64,000 nt of DNA from assembly GCF_038505995.1 (NCBI RefSeq), contig NZ_CP128414.1, forward strand, positions 248,001 through 312,000, read 5' to 3'. Of this stretch, positions 15,575 through 26,315 are shown in pieces. The notes beneath the pieces are model-generated. The model ran no database searches. It was not told where the DNA came from and saw nothing but the letters and a program-made list of their open reading frames with translations. A program made the position numbers and the translations under genes. Positions within the stretch are counted from its first letter, which is position 1. Every line of letters begins with the position of its first letter. The stretch is from Candidatus Phytoplasma asteris. Lineage in GTDB: Bacteria; Bacillota_I; Bacilli_A; Acholeplasmatales; Acholeplasmataceae.

Positions 15575-16390
15575 ATGGCAGTAGTTACAACAAAACAATT
15601 ATTAGAATCAGGAGTATATTTTGGTCATGCCACTCGCAAATGGAATCCCAAAATGAAACCCTACATTTTTACTTCTAGAAATGGCATTCACATCATCAAC
15701 TTGAAAAAAACCTCAGAAGAAATTGAAAAAGCTTATCAAGAATTGCTAAACATCATTACTTCAGGCGGCAAAGCTTTATTTTTAGGCACTAAAAAACAAA
15801 TTCAATCAGCGATTAGAGAAGAAGCGCAACGTTCACAACAATACTACGTGGATCATCGTTGGTTAGGTGGCACATTAACTAATTTCAAAACTATTTTAAA
15901 AAGAATCGAATTACTTCATTTGCTCCACAAAAAAGAAGAAGAAGGACTTTGGAAAAAACTTCCTAAAAAAGAAGTAGTGCAATTAAAGCGTAAAAGAGAC
16001 AAATTAGAAAAATTCTTAGGCGGCATCAAAGACATGAAAGACTTGCCTCAAGCTATTTTTGTTGTTGACCCAGAAAAAGAAAGCATCGCAGTTGCCGAAG
16101 CGCGCAAATTAGGAATCAAAGTTTTTGGAATTGTAGACACTAACTGCGACCCTGATTTAGTAGACTACATTATTCCTGCTAATGACGACGCTATTAGAGG
16201 AGTGAAATTAATTATTTGGTTAATGGCTAATGCTTGTGTTGAAGGCACTGGTGGCGTTGCTGAAAAAGCAGAAACTTTTGATGCTAAAAACCCATTAAAA
16301 CCTCAAAATTACAATGCCCCTAACAAACGTCCTTACCAAGATTCACCAAGAAAACCATCTTACCAAAATCAAAATCAAAACCAAATATAA
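15575..16390 (+). CDS. rpsB: 30S ribosomal protein S2 (uS2)
   Basis: It is part of the small-subunit head and needed for S1 or mRNA docking. The sequence has the uS2 marks: [19 protein letters not shown] at the start, [73 protein letters not shown]. The C-terminal 45 residues are an Asn/Gln/Pro-rich tail beyond the usual core. AAGGAG precedes the ATG. It heads the normal rpsB-tsf-pyrH-frr-cdsA cluster. Confidence 0.97.
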   Translation: MAVVTTKQLLESGVYFGHATRKWNPKMKPYIFTSRNGIHIINLKKTSEEIEKAYQELLNIITSGGKALFLGTKKQIQSAIREEAQRSQQYYVDHRWLGGTLTNFKTILKRIELLHLLHKKEEEGLWKKLPKKEVVQLKRKRDKLEKFLGGIKDMKDLPQAIFVVDPEKESIAVAEARKLGIKVFGIVDTNCDPDLVDYIIPANDDAIRGVKLIIWLMANACVEGTGGVAEKAETFDAKNPLKPQNYNAPNKRPYQDSPRKPSYQNQNQNQI

Positions 16391-16491
16391 TTAAACTTTT
16401 TTTGGTCCTTAACTAACCAATACGCAATTTTTATTTTTACAATTTATAATTAAAAGTAATTAAATCATTAAAATTTAGAATGGAGCAACAA

Positions 16492-17316
16492 ATGAAAATT
16501 ACAGCCGAAATGATTAAGGATTTACGTCAAAAAACGCATGCTGGAATGAAGGAATGTCACAAAGCTTTACAACAAACTGAAGGCAACATCGAAAAAGCCA
16601 TCGTGTTTTTAAGAGAAAAAGGCATCATTAAAGCAGCTCAAAAACAAGGACGTGCAACTTCTGAAGGCATCACTAATATTGTTTTTGATGGCAATAACGC
16701 TTTTTTATATGAAATCAATTCTGAGACTGATTTTGTTTCCAAAAACGAACATTTTCAACAATTAGTAAAAGTGCTTGGAGAAATTATTTTAAAAAACCAA
16801 TTATCTAACGCCAAAGACCTTTTAGCCTTTAATTACCAAAATAAAACCGTTCAAGAATTATTGTTAGAAAAAACCTCAGTTTTGGGCGAAAACATTACTC
16901 TTAAACGTGTTTTAAAAGTTACTAAAAAGCCTCAAGAATCTTTTGGAACTTACAAACACCAAGGCGGACGTATTTCTGTTTTGGTAGTTTTAAAAAACGA
17001 CTGCCCTTCTGTATCAGAAGACATAGCGATGCATATAGCTGCTTCCAAACCGCAATTTTTAACTCCTGACAAAGTAGATCCTACATTTTTAGCAGAAGAA
17101 AAAAAGATTTTACATAAACAAACTGCCAAAGAATTATCCGACAAACCCGCACAAATGATAGAAAAAATTGTTGAAAATCGTTTAGGCAAAATGTTAAAAG
17201 ACATGTGTTTATCAGAACAACCTTTTGTCAAAAATGCAGATCAAAAAGTAAAAGATTATCTTAAAGCCAACAACACTGATGTAGTTTCTTATGTGCGTTG
17301 GGAAATGGGCAACTAA
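16492..17316 (+). CDS. tsf: Elongation factor Ts
   Basis: It is the nucleotide exchange factor of EF-Tu. The N-terminal UBA-like domain ([24 protein letters not shown]) and the core motif [12 protein letters not shown] are clear, and length 275 is normal. I place the start at the second ATG (16492) because GGAG sits 6 bases before it and the family begins there; an upstream ATG at 16480 overlaps the region just before that ribosome site. It lies 101 bases after rpsB. Confidence 0.96.
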
Positions 17317-17411
17317 TAATTCAAAAATCTTTATTTCATACTTTATTTAACAAACTCAAATTTAGACTCTTTTAAAGATGTTGCAGATGTTTATGAAGAA
17401 AGGTTTTGTGG

Positions 17412-18131
17412 ATGCATAAAAAAATTCTTTTAAAATTAAGTGGTGAATCCCTTAAAGGCGAATCTTTATACGGAATTGACCCTCGCACCATTAAAAAAAT
17501 TGCTTGGGAAATCAAAGAAATCAAAGATTTAGGAGTCAAAATTGCCATCATTGTAGGAGCAGGTAACCTTTGGCGTGGACGCACTGGTGAAGAACTGGGT
17601 ATGGATCGTTCTCAGGCAGATTATATGGGAATGCTTGGAACTATCATGAATTCTTTAGCTTTGCAAGATGCCTTAGAACAAACAAACACCATCACACGCG
17701 TGATGACTGCCTTTCCTGTTTCTTCGGTAGCCGAACCCTATATTCGCCGTAAAGCTATTCGTCATTTGGAAAAAGATAGAGTAGTTATTTTAGGTGCAGG
17801 GGCTGGTTCTCCTTACTTTTCCACCGACACTGCTGCTGCCCTAAGAGCTGCTGAACTAAACATTGATGTTATTTTAATGGCTAAAAATAATATTGAAGGT
17901 GTTTACAATAAAGATCCCAAAAAACATCAAGATGCCGTTTTAATCAAACACATGAAACACCAACAAATCTTATCTCAAAGACTGGCAGTTATGGATATTA
18001 CAGCCGCTTCTCTTTGTTTAGAAAATAACATCGATATTTTAGTTTTTAATATGTTTAAAAAAGGTAATATCAAAAAAGTTGTACTCAAAGAAGGCAACAT
18101 AGGTACTGTTATTAGTTCAAAAGGAGAATAA
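17412..18131 (+). CDS. pyrH: UMP kinase
   Basis: It phosphorylates UMP to UDP and is essential where pyrimidines come from salvage. Amino-acid-kinase family motifs: [13 protein letters not shown] at the N-terminus, [59 protein letters not shown] and [14 protein letters not shown]. The ATG at 17412 is chosen over TTG 17406 because AAAGG lies 8 bases before it. frr follows after two bases, so the two are co-translated. Confidence 0.96.
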   Translation: MHKKILLKLSGESLKGESLYGIDPRTIKKIAWEIKEIKDLGVKIAIIVGAGNLWRGRTGEELGMDRSQADYMGMLGTIMNSLALQDALEQTNTITRVMTAFPVSSVAEPYIRRKAIRHLEKDRVVILGAGAGSPYFSTDTAAALRAAELNIDVILMAKNNIEGVYNKDPKKHQDAVLIKHMKHQQILSQRLAVMDITAASLCLENNIDILVFNMFKKGNIKKVVLKEGNIGTVISSKGE

Positions 18132-18133
18132 AT

Positions 18134-18688
18134 ATGCAACAACTTGCCAAAGATATTCTTGCGTCGTTAGAAACTAAAATGACTCAAGCCCAAGAAGTAA
18201 TGTTAAAAAACTTTTGCGATATTCGCACTGGAACTGCTAATCCTAATATTTTAGATAAAATTACTGTTAATTATTATGGAGCACCCACTTTTTTAAAAAC
18301 GTTAGCCTCTATTAGCGTTTCTGAAGGCAACCAACTCAACATCAAACCTTACGATAGCACTTTAATTCCTAATATTAAAAAAGTTCTTTTGGCATCTAAT
18401 CTAGGAATCACTCCTCAAACTGATGGTTTAGTTGTAAGACTTGTTTTCCCCAAACCAACCGAAGAGAGAAGAAAAGCTTTAATGAAAGAAGTAGAGCAAC
18501 TAGCAGAAAAGACCAAAGTAGCTATTAGAAACGTGCGTCGCGAAGGCAATGACAAAATCAAAAAAGTTGAACTTACTAAAGATTTAGAAACTTTTTATTT
18601 AAATCAAATTCAAACATTAACTGATAAAAACATTAAACTTATTGAAAAACACACCACCACTAAAAACACTGAATTATTAAAAGCTTAA
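18134..18688 (+). CDS. frr: Ribosome recycling factor
   Basis: With EF-G it splits post-termination ribosomes. The 184-residue protein shows the three-helix RRF pattern: [24 protein letters not shown] near the N-terminus, [31 protein letters not shown] in domain II, and [13 protein letters not shown] in the closing helix. GGAG lies inside the end of pyrH. Confidence 0.96.
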   Translation: MQQLAKDILASLETKMTQAQEVMLKNFCDIRTGTANPNILDKITVNYYGAPTFLKTLASISVSEGNQLNIKPYDSTLIPNIKKVLLASNLGITPQTDGLVVRLVFPKPTEERRKALMKEVEQLAEKTKVAIRNVRREGNDKIKKVELTKDLETFYLNQIQTLTDKNIKLIEKHTTTKNTELLKA

Positions 18689-18759
18689 AATGATTTCGTT
18701 TTCCAAATACAACAATTTTACCCAATTTTTACCTTTCGCTTTAAAAAAAGGAGGTTTAT

Positions 18760-19677
18760 ATGATAAAAAAGAGAATAATAACAGGGGCCACCTTAGTTTT
18801 ATTTTCTTTTTTCTTTTATTATTATGCCCCTTTAGAAATCAAATTTGTAGTTTTTGCCCTTTTAGCAATAAAAGCAGTGCAAGAAATGTTTTTTATACTC
18901 AAACATCCCAAAGATAACCAAAAACAGACCTTTATTAAATTTGGGTTAGTTGCCACTTCTACTTTATTATTTTTTACAGTTGTTTGTTTGATGTTGTATC
19001 CAAATATTTGTCAAAATCAAAACTTAATAAAAGACGCAAAACAATTAAACTTTTTATTCCTTAATAAAGACACATTTGTATCCCTAACAAAATCAACTCC
19101 CTCGAACCTAAATTTTTTCCTTCTTTTATTCTTACCTTTTGTGTTAGTTTTAATAATGCTAGTTTTTTTACCTTTTTTGCAAACTAAAGATGTAAGCAAA
19201 ACCTTTCTTATCACCTTTTATATTGGTTTTTTGATGGCTTGTCTTTTTTCTTTGTTTTTCCTGCATTGGCATTATTTGCTTTTGTTTTTTTTAGCAGTTA
19301 TGCTCACTGATTCTTCTGCTTTTTTAGCACGTTTCCCGCGTTTTTGCCCCTTTTTAGGAACAAGACCCCTAGCTTTTCACCTAAGTCCTAAAAAAACTCA
19401 AAAAGGTGCTATTTTAGGCACTTTTGGCTCTACTATAACAGTTTTGATGGTCTTTTTATTTATTGATTGCAACTCTTGCATTAGTTTCCCCATCTATGCT
19501 TTTTTAATTTCTATTATTTCTCAAATTAGCGATTTGTTAGCTTCCAAATTTAAAAGAGATTATGGCATCAAAGACTTTGGAAGTTTCCTTCCAGGTCATG
19601 GTGGTTTTTTAGATAGGTTTGATTCTTGGCTTTTGAGTTCTTTTTTTGCTCTCATACTCTTTAATTTACCTTTTTAA
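18760..19677 (+). CDS. cdsA: Phosphatidate cytidylyltransferase (CDP-diglyceride synthase)
   Basis: It makes CDP-diacylglycerol from phosphatidate and CTP for phospholipid synthesis. About eight membrane segments are present. The C-terminal CdsA signature is clear: LTDSSAFLARF, HLSPKKTQKGAILGTFGS, then SQISDLLASKFKRDYGIKDF and LPGHGGFLDRFDSWLLSS. AAAGGAGG precedes the ATG. It ends the translation-factor cluster as in many Firmicutes relatives. Confidence 0.94.
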   Translation: MIKKRIITGATLVLFSFFFYYYAPLEIKFVVFALLAIKAVQEMFFILKHPKDNQKQTFIKFGLVATSTLLFFTVVCLMLYPNICQNQNLIKDAKQLNFLFLNKDTFVSLTKSTPSNLNFFLLLFLPFVLVLIMLVFLPFLQTKDVSKTFLITFYIGFLMACLFSLFFLHWHYLLLFFLAVMLTDSSAFLARFPRFCPFLGTRPLAFHLSPKKTQKGAILGTFGSTITVLMVFLFIDCNSCISFPIYAFLISIISQISDLLASKFKRDYGIKDFGSFLPGHGGFLDRFDSWLLSSFFALILFNLPF

Positions 19678-19744
19678 ACAAATCCAAACTACCATATTTA
19701 TTTATATTTTTTCAACATTTAATCTTTTTGCCCTTGCCTTGTTA

Positions 19745-19753
19745 TGATATAAT
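19745..19753 (+). promoter_or_regulatory. Extended -10 promoter before tpiA
   Basis: TGATATAAT matches TG-N-TATAAT in the 261-base gap between cdsA and tpiA, about 185 bases before the tpiA ATG. The -35 region is weak. It is the best promoter candidate for tpiA. Confidence 0.5.
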
Positions 19754-19938
19754 TTTATTTGTAAATGTTAATATAAAATAATAACTCTTTTCGCGTTTTT
19801 CCTTTCTCTTTATCACAAATTTAAATTCAATATTTTAAAACTTTTTAACAATTTCCATTTCAAAAATATTGATTTAAAAAATTAGTTCAAATTTGTCCAC
19901 CATCTATTTTTTGTAAAAAAATATTAAAGGAGTAATTT

Positions 19939-20763
19939 ATGAATTACAAACCAAGACCAAAAGTGATTGCAGGTAATTGGAAAATGTACAAATGCAAAGA
20001 CGAAGCCCTGGAATTCATCCAAAAAGTAAGCTTGCAAGTTCCTGACCAAACCCAAGTCCAAACTTTAATTTTCCCCCAACTTACCTTATTAGATTCCTTA
20101 GCACAACTCCAAGGCACTAATTTACAAGTAGGGGCCCAAAATATGTTTTATGAATCCGAAGGCGCTTTTACTGGCGAAGTTTCACCACAAAATTTGCTTT
20201 CATTAGGTGTCAAGCACGTTTTATTAGGACACAGCGAAAGAAGAACTTTTTTTGGAGAAACCGATCAAACAGTTAATCTAAAACTTTTATCAGCTCTCAA
20301 ACACAAATTAGTTCCTACTGTTTGTGTGGGCGAATCGCTTCTTACCAAGGAAAATAACCAAACCCAAGTTTTTTTAGACCAACAATTAACCAACATTTTT
20401 GCAGGTGTTCCAGAAGAAGCATTACAAAACATCATCATCGCTTATGAACCGGTTTGGGCAATTGGTACAGGCAAAAGTGCAACTCCCCAAGATGCTAACA
20501 AAGTCATTGAACAAATCAGAGACAAAGTCACTGCACTTTATTCTTCCCAAGCATCTTGTGCCATGAGAATTATTTACGGCGGTTCAGTGTCTGTTGCCAA
20601 CATTAAAACCATTTTAGAACAACCCGCTATTGATGGCATTTTAGCAGGAAAAGCTTCCCTCCAAACTGAGGATTTTTTATTTTTTGCTCAAATAGCAAGC
20701 AAACAAGCCTTAGCTTCCACTAAAGATATTTTTCAAAAAAATGATTGTCCTTTTTGCTGTTAA
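19939..20763 (+). CDS. tpiA: Triosephosphate isomerase
   Basis: It interconverts DHAP and glyceraldehyde-3-phosphate in glycolysis. TIM motifs: AGNWKMYK (catalytic Lys), [12 protein letters not shown] (catalytic His), [15 protein letters not shown] (catalytic Glu) and [11 protein letters not shown] with GILAGKASL. At 274 residues it is about 20 longer than usual; the extra C-terminal tail ends in KNDCPFCC, with three Cys at 270, 273 and 274. That tail recalls the one on AckA. AAAGGAG precedes the ATG. It starts a loose glycolytic group (tpiA, fba, pgk, gapA). Confidence 0.96.
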   Translation: MNYKPRPKVIAGNWKMYKCKDEALEFIQKVSLQVPDQTQVQTLIFPQLTLLDSLAQLQGTNLQVGAQNMFYESEGAFTGEVSPQNLLSLGVKHVLLGHSERRTFFGETDQTVNLKLLSALKHKLVPTVCVGESLLTKENNQTQVFLDQQLTNIFAGVPEEALQNIIIAYEPVWAIGTGKSATPQDANKVIEQIRDKVTALYSSQASCAMRIIYGGSVSVANIKTILEQPAIDGILAGKASLQTEDFLFFAQIASKQALASTKDIFQKNDCPFCC

Positions 20764-20941
20764 TTCCAATTTACAATTAGGAAAATAAGACAAACATTTA
20801 GCAAAAGTTTTTATTTTAATTTGCTACAATTAATTAATTCATCCCCTTTTTTTCTAATTTCATTTTTGCATTTTTTCTTTCATTTTTGCATTTCATCATT
20901 TTTTGTGTTTCTCAAATACGATAGGATAATAGGAGTTTCAA

Positions 20942-21739
20942 ATGAAACAAAAAAAAGAATCTTTATTTATTTTTGATATTGATGGCACCCTTTTAAGTTC
21001 TAAATATAAAAAAATCTTTCCCCAAACAATCAAAGCCATCCAAACTTTAGCCCAAAACCCTGATAATGTTTTAGCAGTTGCCACAGGAAGAAACATTAAA
21101 AGAATAGATGTTTTAGGCAATTTGCTACCTTATTTCAAACATTTTGTCTTTTTTAACGGCGGTCTTACTAAATATTTTGATAAAGTAATTGATGATAGAC
21201 CTTTTAAAAAAGAAGTAGTCAAAGAACTAATCGCAAAAGCCCATCAAGCCAAAATTCACATAGGTCTTACAGGAATGACACAAGAAATTGTACCAAGCCC
21301 ACAAGACTTAATTCCGCCTTCATTAGGAGAACTTTACTGCACTAATAAAAAATCTGTAGTGGACCCTGAATTTCATCTGCACAACAATGTTTATCAAGTG
21401 TGGTTATTCGAACCCAACAAAGAAAAATTGCAAAATTTTCTTAAAGATTTGAAAGATTTGCAAGCGTATTATTGGAGAACTAATGGTGGTGTTGATTTGG
21501 TGCCTCAAAGTGTGAATAAAACTTGTGGTATTAAAAAATTAAAAGAACTTTACCCCCATCATCAATTAGTTTGTGTAGGGGACGGCTATAATGATGTTGA
21601 AATGCTTAAATTAGCTGATGTAGGCATCGGATTGGAAAACACCAATTGCCAAGAAATAAAAGATAATTGCAATCTTTTAGCTCCTCATATCGACGATGAT
21701 AAATTCTATGATTTTTTAAAACTACACCATTTAGTTTAA
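20942..21739 (+). CDS. Cof-type HAD superfamily phosphatase
   Basis: A 265-residue class IIB HAD hydrolase. It starts with FIFDIDGTLLSS (nucleophile Asp and acid Asp), has AVATGRNIKRI (motif II), a Lys region near NKTCGIKKLKE (motif III) and VGDGYNDVEMLKLADVGIGLEN (motif IV, metal-binding Asp pair). These enzymes dephosphorylate sugar phosphates, FMN or pyridoxal phosphate; the substrate cannot be told from sequence. Its place among glycolytic genes suggests control of a sugar phosphate. GGAG precedes the ATG. Confidence 0.9.
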   Translation: MKQKKESLFIFDIDGTLLSSKYKKIFPQTIKAIQTLAQNPDNVLAVATGRNIKRIDVLGNLLPYFKHFVFFNGGLTKYFDKVIDDRPFKKEVVKELIAKAHQAKIHIGLTGMTQEIVPSPQDLIPPSLGELYCTNKKSVVDPEFHLHNNVYQVWLFEPNKEKLQNFLKDLKDLQAYYWRTNGGVDLVPQSVNKTCGIKKLKELYPHHQLVCVGDGYNDVEMLKLADVGIGLENTNCQEIKDNCNLLAPHIDDDKFYDFLKLHHLV

Positions 21740-22000
21740 TTTTTTCTTTTGGATTTTGATTTTAAAACAGCATGAATTTTTACTTACTTTTATAATTTTT
21801 ATATTTTTTTCTCTGTTTTGTGATTTTAAAACTGTTAATTTGCATTCCTTTTGACCAAAAATAATATATTTTGTTTTTTGCACTTATACTTGCAAAACTA
21901 CCCAGAATCCTAAATTATTTTTTAGTCCAAAAGCCAATTAACAAACCTCATTAATTACAATTTAGATGCAAATCTAAAACCAAAGAAAGGATTAAGTTAA

Positions 22001-22867
22001 ATGTTAACTTCCGATAAAAATGTTCTTTTAAAAGCGCATCAACAAGAATACGCTATAGCTCAAGTAAATATTAATAATTTAGAATGGACCAAAGCTGTTT
22101 TACAAACTGCCGAAGAACTAAAATCACCTGTTATTTTAGGAGTATCCGAAGGAGCTGCGAAATATATGGGAGGGCTTAAAACAGTCGTTGCAATGGTAAG
22201 AGAACTAGACGCCTTTTATAAGGTTTCTGTCCCTGTTATTTTGCATTTAGATCACGGTTCTTATGAAGGTGCTAAACAAGCAATGGAGGCAGGATTCACT
22301 TCTGTTATGTTTGATGGCAGTCATTATGATTTTGCCCAAAATTTAAGTAAAACCAAAGAAATCACCGAGATATGTCACCAAAAAGGACTTTTAATAGAAG
22401 CAGAAGTTGGGGGCATCGGCGGCGAAGAAGACGGCATTATTGGTCAAGGAGAAATTGCAGATCCTCAAGAATGCAAACAAATTGCTGATTTAGGTGTTGA
22501 TATGCTTGCTGCTGGAATTGGTAATGTGCACGGTAAATATCCTGATAATTGGACAGGACTTGATTTTAGTGTTTTTGCCAAAATTAGAGAACTTACCAAC
22601 AAACAAACGCCCCTAGTACTGCACGGAGGCACTGGTATTCCTGAAGACATGATTAAAAAAGCTATTTCTTTGGGAGTAGTAAAAATCAACGTCAACACTG
22701 AATTTCAATTAGTTTTTGCCCAAGCTACTAGACAATACATTGAAGAAAAAAAAGATTTAACAGACAAAGGCTTTGATCCGCGTAAGTTATTAAATCCCGG
22801 CTTTTTAGCTATTAAAGAATTAATGAGACATAAATTAGCTCTTTTTGGTTCAATCAACAAAGCTTAA
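22001..22867 (+). CDS. fba: Fructose-bisphosphate aldolase, class II
   Basis: The Zn-dependent aldolase splits fructose-1,6-bisphosphate. Motifs: AIAQVNINNLEWTKAVLQTA at the N-terminus, VILHLDHGSYE with the Zn His and Asp, LIEAEVGGIGGEEDG with Glu ligand, GIGNVHGKYP with Zn His, and VLHGGTGIPEDMIKKAI with Zn His, then KINVNTEFQ. Length 288 fits the short bacterial type. GAAAGGA lies before the ATG. Confidence 0.96.
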   Translation: MLTSDKNVLLKAHQQEYAIAQVNINNLEWTKAVLQTAEELKSPVILGVSEGAAKYMGGLKTVVAMVRELDAFYKVSVPVILHLDHGSYEGAKQAMEAGFTSVMFDGSHYDFAQNLSKTKEITEICHQKGLLIEAEVGGIGGEEDGIIGQGEIADPQECKQIADLGVDMLAAGIGNVHGKYPDNWTGLDFSVFAKIRELTNKQTPLVLHGGTGIPEDMIKKAISLGVVKINVNTEFQLVFAQATRQYIEEKKDLTDKGFDPRKLLNPGFLAIKELMRHKLALFGSINKA

Positions 22868-22973
22868 TTATTGAATATCAATATTTCCCAATTTTAAATC
22901 TTTCCCTTAAGAAAATATAGCTACAATTATAAAAAATTTCTTTTTTACATTTTAGAGAAGAAAGGTCCAAAAT

Positions 22974-23411
22974 ATGGCAAGTTCTAATACAAATATGAAC
23001 ACCAACAATACCATAGTTATTGTGTTATTAGCAATTAAAACACTTGTACCTATTGTTGTGGGTATTTTAGCCTTGCGCAGTTATTTTAAAGGCAAAAAAA
23101 TTGAAACTAAACGTTGTTTTATTAAGTGGTTAATTAAAGATATTAAAATTAGGTTAACTGAATGCGATAATTTTAAACTAAAAGAACAGTTTTCTTTAAA
23201 AATTCAATTTATTGTGGAAAGAATTGATGATTTTGAAAAGCAACGGTTAATGGGAGGCAAAATGTTTTTAACTTTTGTAATAGGAGCTTTTACCAATCGC
23301 AAATAAAACCTTATAGAAGGCGAACTTGACCAATACTTAGAAGAACTAAATGCCATTAAAGACGAATTGCCAGAATCAACAATTGAAAAAATTAAAAAAC
23401 ATAAACGATAA
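22974..23411 (+). pseudogene. Membrane-anchored hypothetical gene interrupted by one in-frame TAA
   Basis: The ATG at 22974 (after AGAAAGG) opens 110 codons with one membrane segment (IVIVLLAIKTLVPIVVGILAL) and a basic helical domain. A TAA at 23304-23306 stops it, but the same frame continues for 34 more clean, acidic, protein-like codons (NLIEGELDQYLEEL, then IKDELPESTIEKIKKHKR) to TAA at 23409-23411. The simplest reading is a gene of about 145 residues with one nonsense change. The 110-residue part may still be made. The family is not recognised. Confidence 0.7.
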
Positions 23412-23575
23412 AATAATACCAATATTTAAAAATTATTATTCCTCTAAACTATGGATAAAATAAATAAAATAAAACAACAAAAAAATAAAATTAACCATTC
23501 AAACAAACTATTTACTAATTTAGATAAAAATAACTTAAAAATAATTAATATTTCCTAAGTGAAAGGCATAAATGC

Positions 23576-24772
23576 ATGACAAAATCCTTAACTAATATGA
23601 ATATTACAAATAAAAAAGTTTTATTGCGAGCAGACCTAAATGTTCCTTTAGAAAACAGCGTTATCACAGATGACAACAGAATTAAGGCTATTTTACCTAC
23701 TTTAAAATATTTAGTTCAGCAAAAAGCTAAAGTTATTATTTTTTCTCATTTGGGACGCGTTAAAACTGAAGCTGATAAAGCCCATTTTAGCTTGCAAGTG
23801 GTAGCTGAAAAAATTGCTTTTTATTTACAACAAAAAGTAAAGTTTGTTCCAGAAACTCAAGGCAACACCTTAAATCAAGCTGTTGGCCAGATGCTTCCAG
23901 GGGATGTTTTAGTGGTCCAAAATACTCGTTTTGAAGATGTTCCTTTCAAAAAAGAAAGTAAAAACGACCCCGAATTAGGCAAATATTGGGCATCTTTAGG
24001 TGATTTTTTTGTCAATGATGCTTTTGGTACATGCCATCGCACCCACGCTTCTAATGTAGGTATTGCAACATATATCAAAGAAAAATGCTTTGGTTTTTTG
24101 GTCGAAAAAGAAATATCTTTTCTCAAAAAAATTGTCCAAACTCCTCAAAGACCTTTGGTTGCTGTTTTGGGTGGCTCCAAAGTATCTGACAAAATTGGAG
24201 TTATTCGTAGTCTTTTGCAAAAAGTTGATGTTCTTTTGATAGGTGGAGGAATGATCTATACTTGTCTTAAAGCCAAATGTTTTAACATAGGAACTAGCTT
24301 GTTAGAAGCAGACAAAATCCCTTTAGTAAAAGAATTATTAGCTTCTCCAGAAGGCAAAAAAATCGTTTTACCTAAAGATTTTGTTTGTGGCAAAGAATTT
24401 TCGCCAACAACACAAGCAGCTGTTTATAGTTATGATAATATTTCTGATGATGTAATGGGACTTGATATCGGACCTCAAACAATTGAACTTTTCAAAACGT
24501 ATTTACAAACGGCTCAAACAGTTGTTTGGAATGGTCCTGTAGGAGTGTTTGAATTTGAACAATTTTCTAAAGGAACCAAAGCTTTAGCCGAAACAATAAG
24601 CAATCTTTCGCCCAATACAACTACCATTATTGGTGGTGGCGATAGCGCTGCTGCAGTCTTTAAATTCGGTCTAGATCAAAATTTCAGCCATATTTCTACG
24701 GGTGGAGGCGCTTTTTTAGAATTTTTAGAAGGAAAACCAATGCCAGGGCTTGCATGTATGGAGAAACTGTAA
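23576..24772 (+). CDS. pgk: Phosphoglycerate kinase
   Basis: It makes ATP from 1,3-bisphosphoglycerate. Motifs: [86 protein letters not shown] and [36 protein letters not shown]. Length 398 is normal. GAAAGG lies 9 bases before the ATG at 23576; an ATG at 23572 is out of frame. gapA follows. Confidence 0.97.
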   Translation: MTKSLTNMNITNKKVLLRADLNVPLENSVITDDNRIKAILPTLKYLVQQKAKVIIFSHLGRVKTEADKAHFSLQVVAEKIAFYLQQKVKFVPETQGNTLNQAVGQMLPGDVLVVQNTRFEDVPFKKESKNDPELGKYWASLGDFFVNDAFGTCHRTHASNVGIATYIKEKCFGFLVEKEISFLKKIVQTPQRPLVAVLGGSKVSDKIGVIRSLLQKVDVLLIGGGMIYTCLKAKCFNIGTSLLEADKIPLVKELLASPEGKKIVLPKDFVCGKEFSPTTQAAVYSYDNISDDVMGLDIGPQTIELFKTYLQTAQTVVWNGPVGVFEFEQFSKGTKALAETISNLSPNTTTIIGGGDSAAAVFKFGLDQNFSHISTGGGAFLEFLEGKPMPGLACMEKL

Positions 24773-24932
24773 TCACAACTCCCCTATTTTTATTTTATTT
24801 TTTGATCATTATTATTCTTCAAATTACCAAATATTACAAACATCACAAAATAAAACAATCCACACAACCAACAAATAGATCCATCATTTACATTAAAAAA
24901 GGATAAAAAAAGAAAAAGAGGTTTAATTAATT

Positions 24933-25940
24933 ATGAAAGTTAAAGTAGCAATTAATGGTTTTGGGCGTATCGGTAAATTAGCCTTTCGTCTTGTTTTTGG
25001 AAATCCTAAATTTGAAGTAGTAGCTATCAATGATTTAGCAACTTTAGAAACTATTTCTTATTTATTAAAATACGACAGCATTCAAAAACCTTACAAATTA
25101 GACGCTGTTAGTTTTGAAGACAACTATTTAGTAGTTGAAGGACAAAAAATTCCTGTGTTTCAAGAAAAAAATCCTCAAGATTTACCTTGGAAAAAACTAG
25201 GAGTAGATATTGTTTTAGAATGTACAGGTTTTTTTACTAGCAAAGAAAAAGCAGCTCTTCATTTAGAAGCTGGAGCTAAAAAAGTGTTAATTAGTGCTCC
25301 TGCTACTGGGGATGTAAAAACAGTTGTTTACAATGTTAATGACCAAATACTTACTAAAGAAGATGCCATTGTAAGCGGGGCTTCTTGCACTACTAACTGT
25401 TTGGCGCCCGTTGTTAAAGTCTTAAATGACAACTTCGGCATCAACCAAGCTTTTATGACTACCGTTCATAGTTACACCAGTGACCAAAGTTTAATTGATC
25501 AAAACCATCCCAAAGGCATTTGGACACGTCGCGGTAGAGCTGCAGCCTTTAATATGGTGCCAAGTTCTACTGGAGCTGCCAAAGCTATTAGTTTAGTTAT
25601 TCCTGAATTAAAAGGAAAACTGGATGGTACAGCAATTAGAGTTCCTACAATTACAGGCTCTTTAGTTGACCTTACCGCAGAACTGACTCAAGAAGCTACT
25701 CCAGAAGCCATCAATGAAGCTTTCAAAAAAGCTGCTAATGGAACCCTAGCCTACGTTACAGATCCTATTGTTTCCTCAGATGTTATTGGAACAAGTTATG
25801 GTTCTTTATATGATTCTCACACTTTGCAAGTCCTCAAAGAAAAACCTAAATTTATTAAATTAATGTCTTGGTATGACAATGAAATGAGTTATGTTAGTCA
25901 ATTAGTAAGATTGCTTCACAAAGTAGCAACTTTAGTTTAA
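24933..25940 (+). CDS. gapA: Glyceraldehyde-3-phosphate dehydrogenase
   Basis: It oxidises glyceraldehyde-3-phosphate with NAD and phosphate. The Rossmann motif INGFGRIGKLAFRL is at the N-terminus; SGASCTTNCLAPV holds the catalytic Cys; HSYTSDQSLIDQ, RRGRAAAFNMVPSSTGAAKA and SWYDNEMSYVSQLVRL follow. Length 335 is standard. It ends with a good terminator at 25980. Confidence 0.97.
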   Translation: MKVKVAINGFGRIGKLAFRLVFGNPKFEVVAINDLATLETISYLLKYDSIQKPYKLDAVSFEDNYLVVEGQKIPVFQEKNPQDLPWKKLGVDIVLECTGFFTSKEKAALHLEAGAKKVLISAPATGDVKTVVYNVNDQILTKEDAIVSGASCTTNCLAPVVKVLNDNFGINQAFMTTVHSYTSDQSLIDQNHPKGIWTRRGRAAAFNMVPSSTGAAKAISLVIPELKGKLDGTAIRVPTITGSLVDLTAELTQEATPEAINEAFKKAANGTLAYVTDPIVSSDVIGTSYGSLYDSHTLQVLKEKPKFIKLMSWYDNEMSYVSQLVRLLHKVATLV

Positions 25941-25979
25941 TCCTTTTTGAATCTATCTTTATTACAAATGAAACTCCTT

Positions 25980-26008
25980 AGACCATTTTTTTGAAAGTGG
26001 TCTATTTT
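25980..26008 (+). terminator. Rho-independent terminator after gapA
   Basis: TAGACCA / TGGTCTA with inner T/A pairing, then TTTTCTTTATT. It closes the pgk-gapA unit. The remaining gap to 26315 is AT-rich with C-runs and shows no gene. Confidence 0.8.
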
Positions 26009-26315
26009 CTTTATTCTCTCCTTTGCAACCCTTCAAAAATATTGTTATCACCTTATTATTAATTAAATTTATTATCAATATCTTTTATTAATGATTTTCT
26101 ATTGGCGATCATCCCACTATTTTTTCTCCACTTTTTTCCCTTAGTTTATATTTTTATTTGCAACATTATATTATTATAAAATATTATCAAAACCAATAAT
26201 TATTCCCTTGCTAAAAATACCCCCCCTTCACCTTTATTTTATTTTTTTACCCCAATTATTACTTTGCCTGATGAAAAGTAATTTTGATATTTCTTTAGAA
26301 AGAAATTAATCTCAT

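Noticed and set aside
18690..18917. 75-codon frame overlapping the cdsA start
   Set aside because: It is in another frame over the well-supported cdsA gene, which has AAAGGAGG and family motifs.
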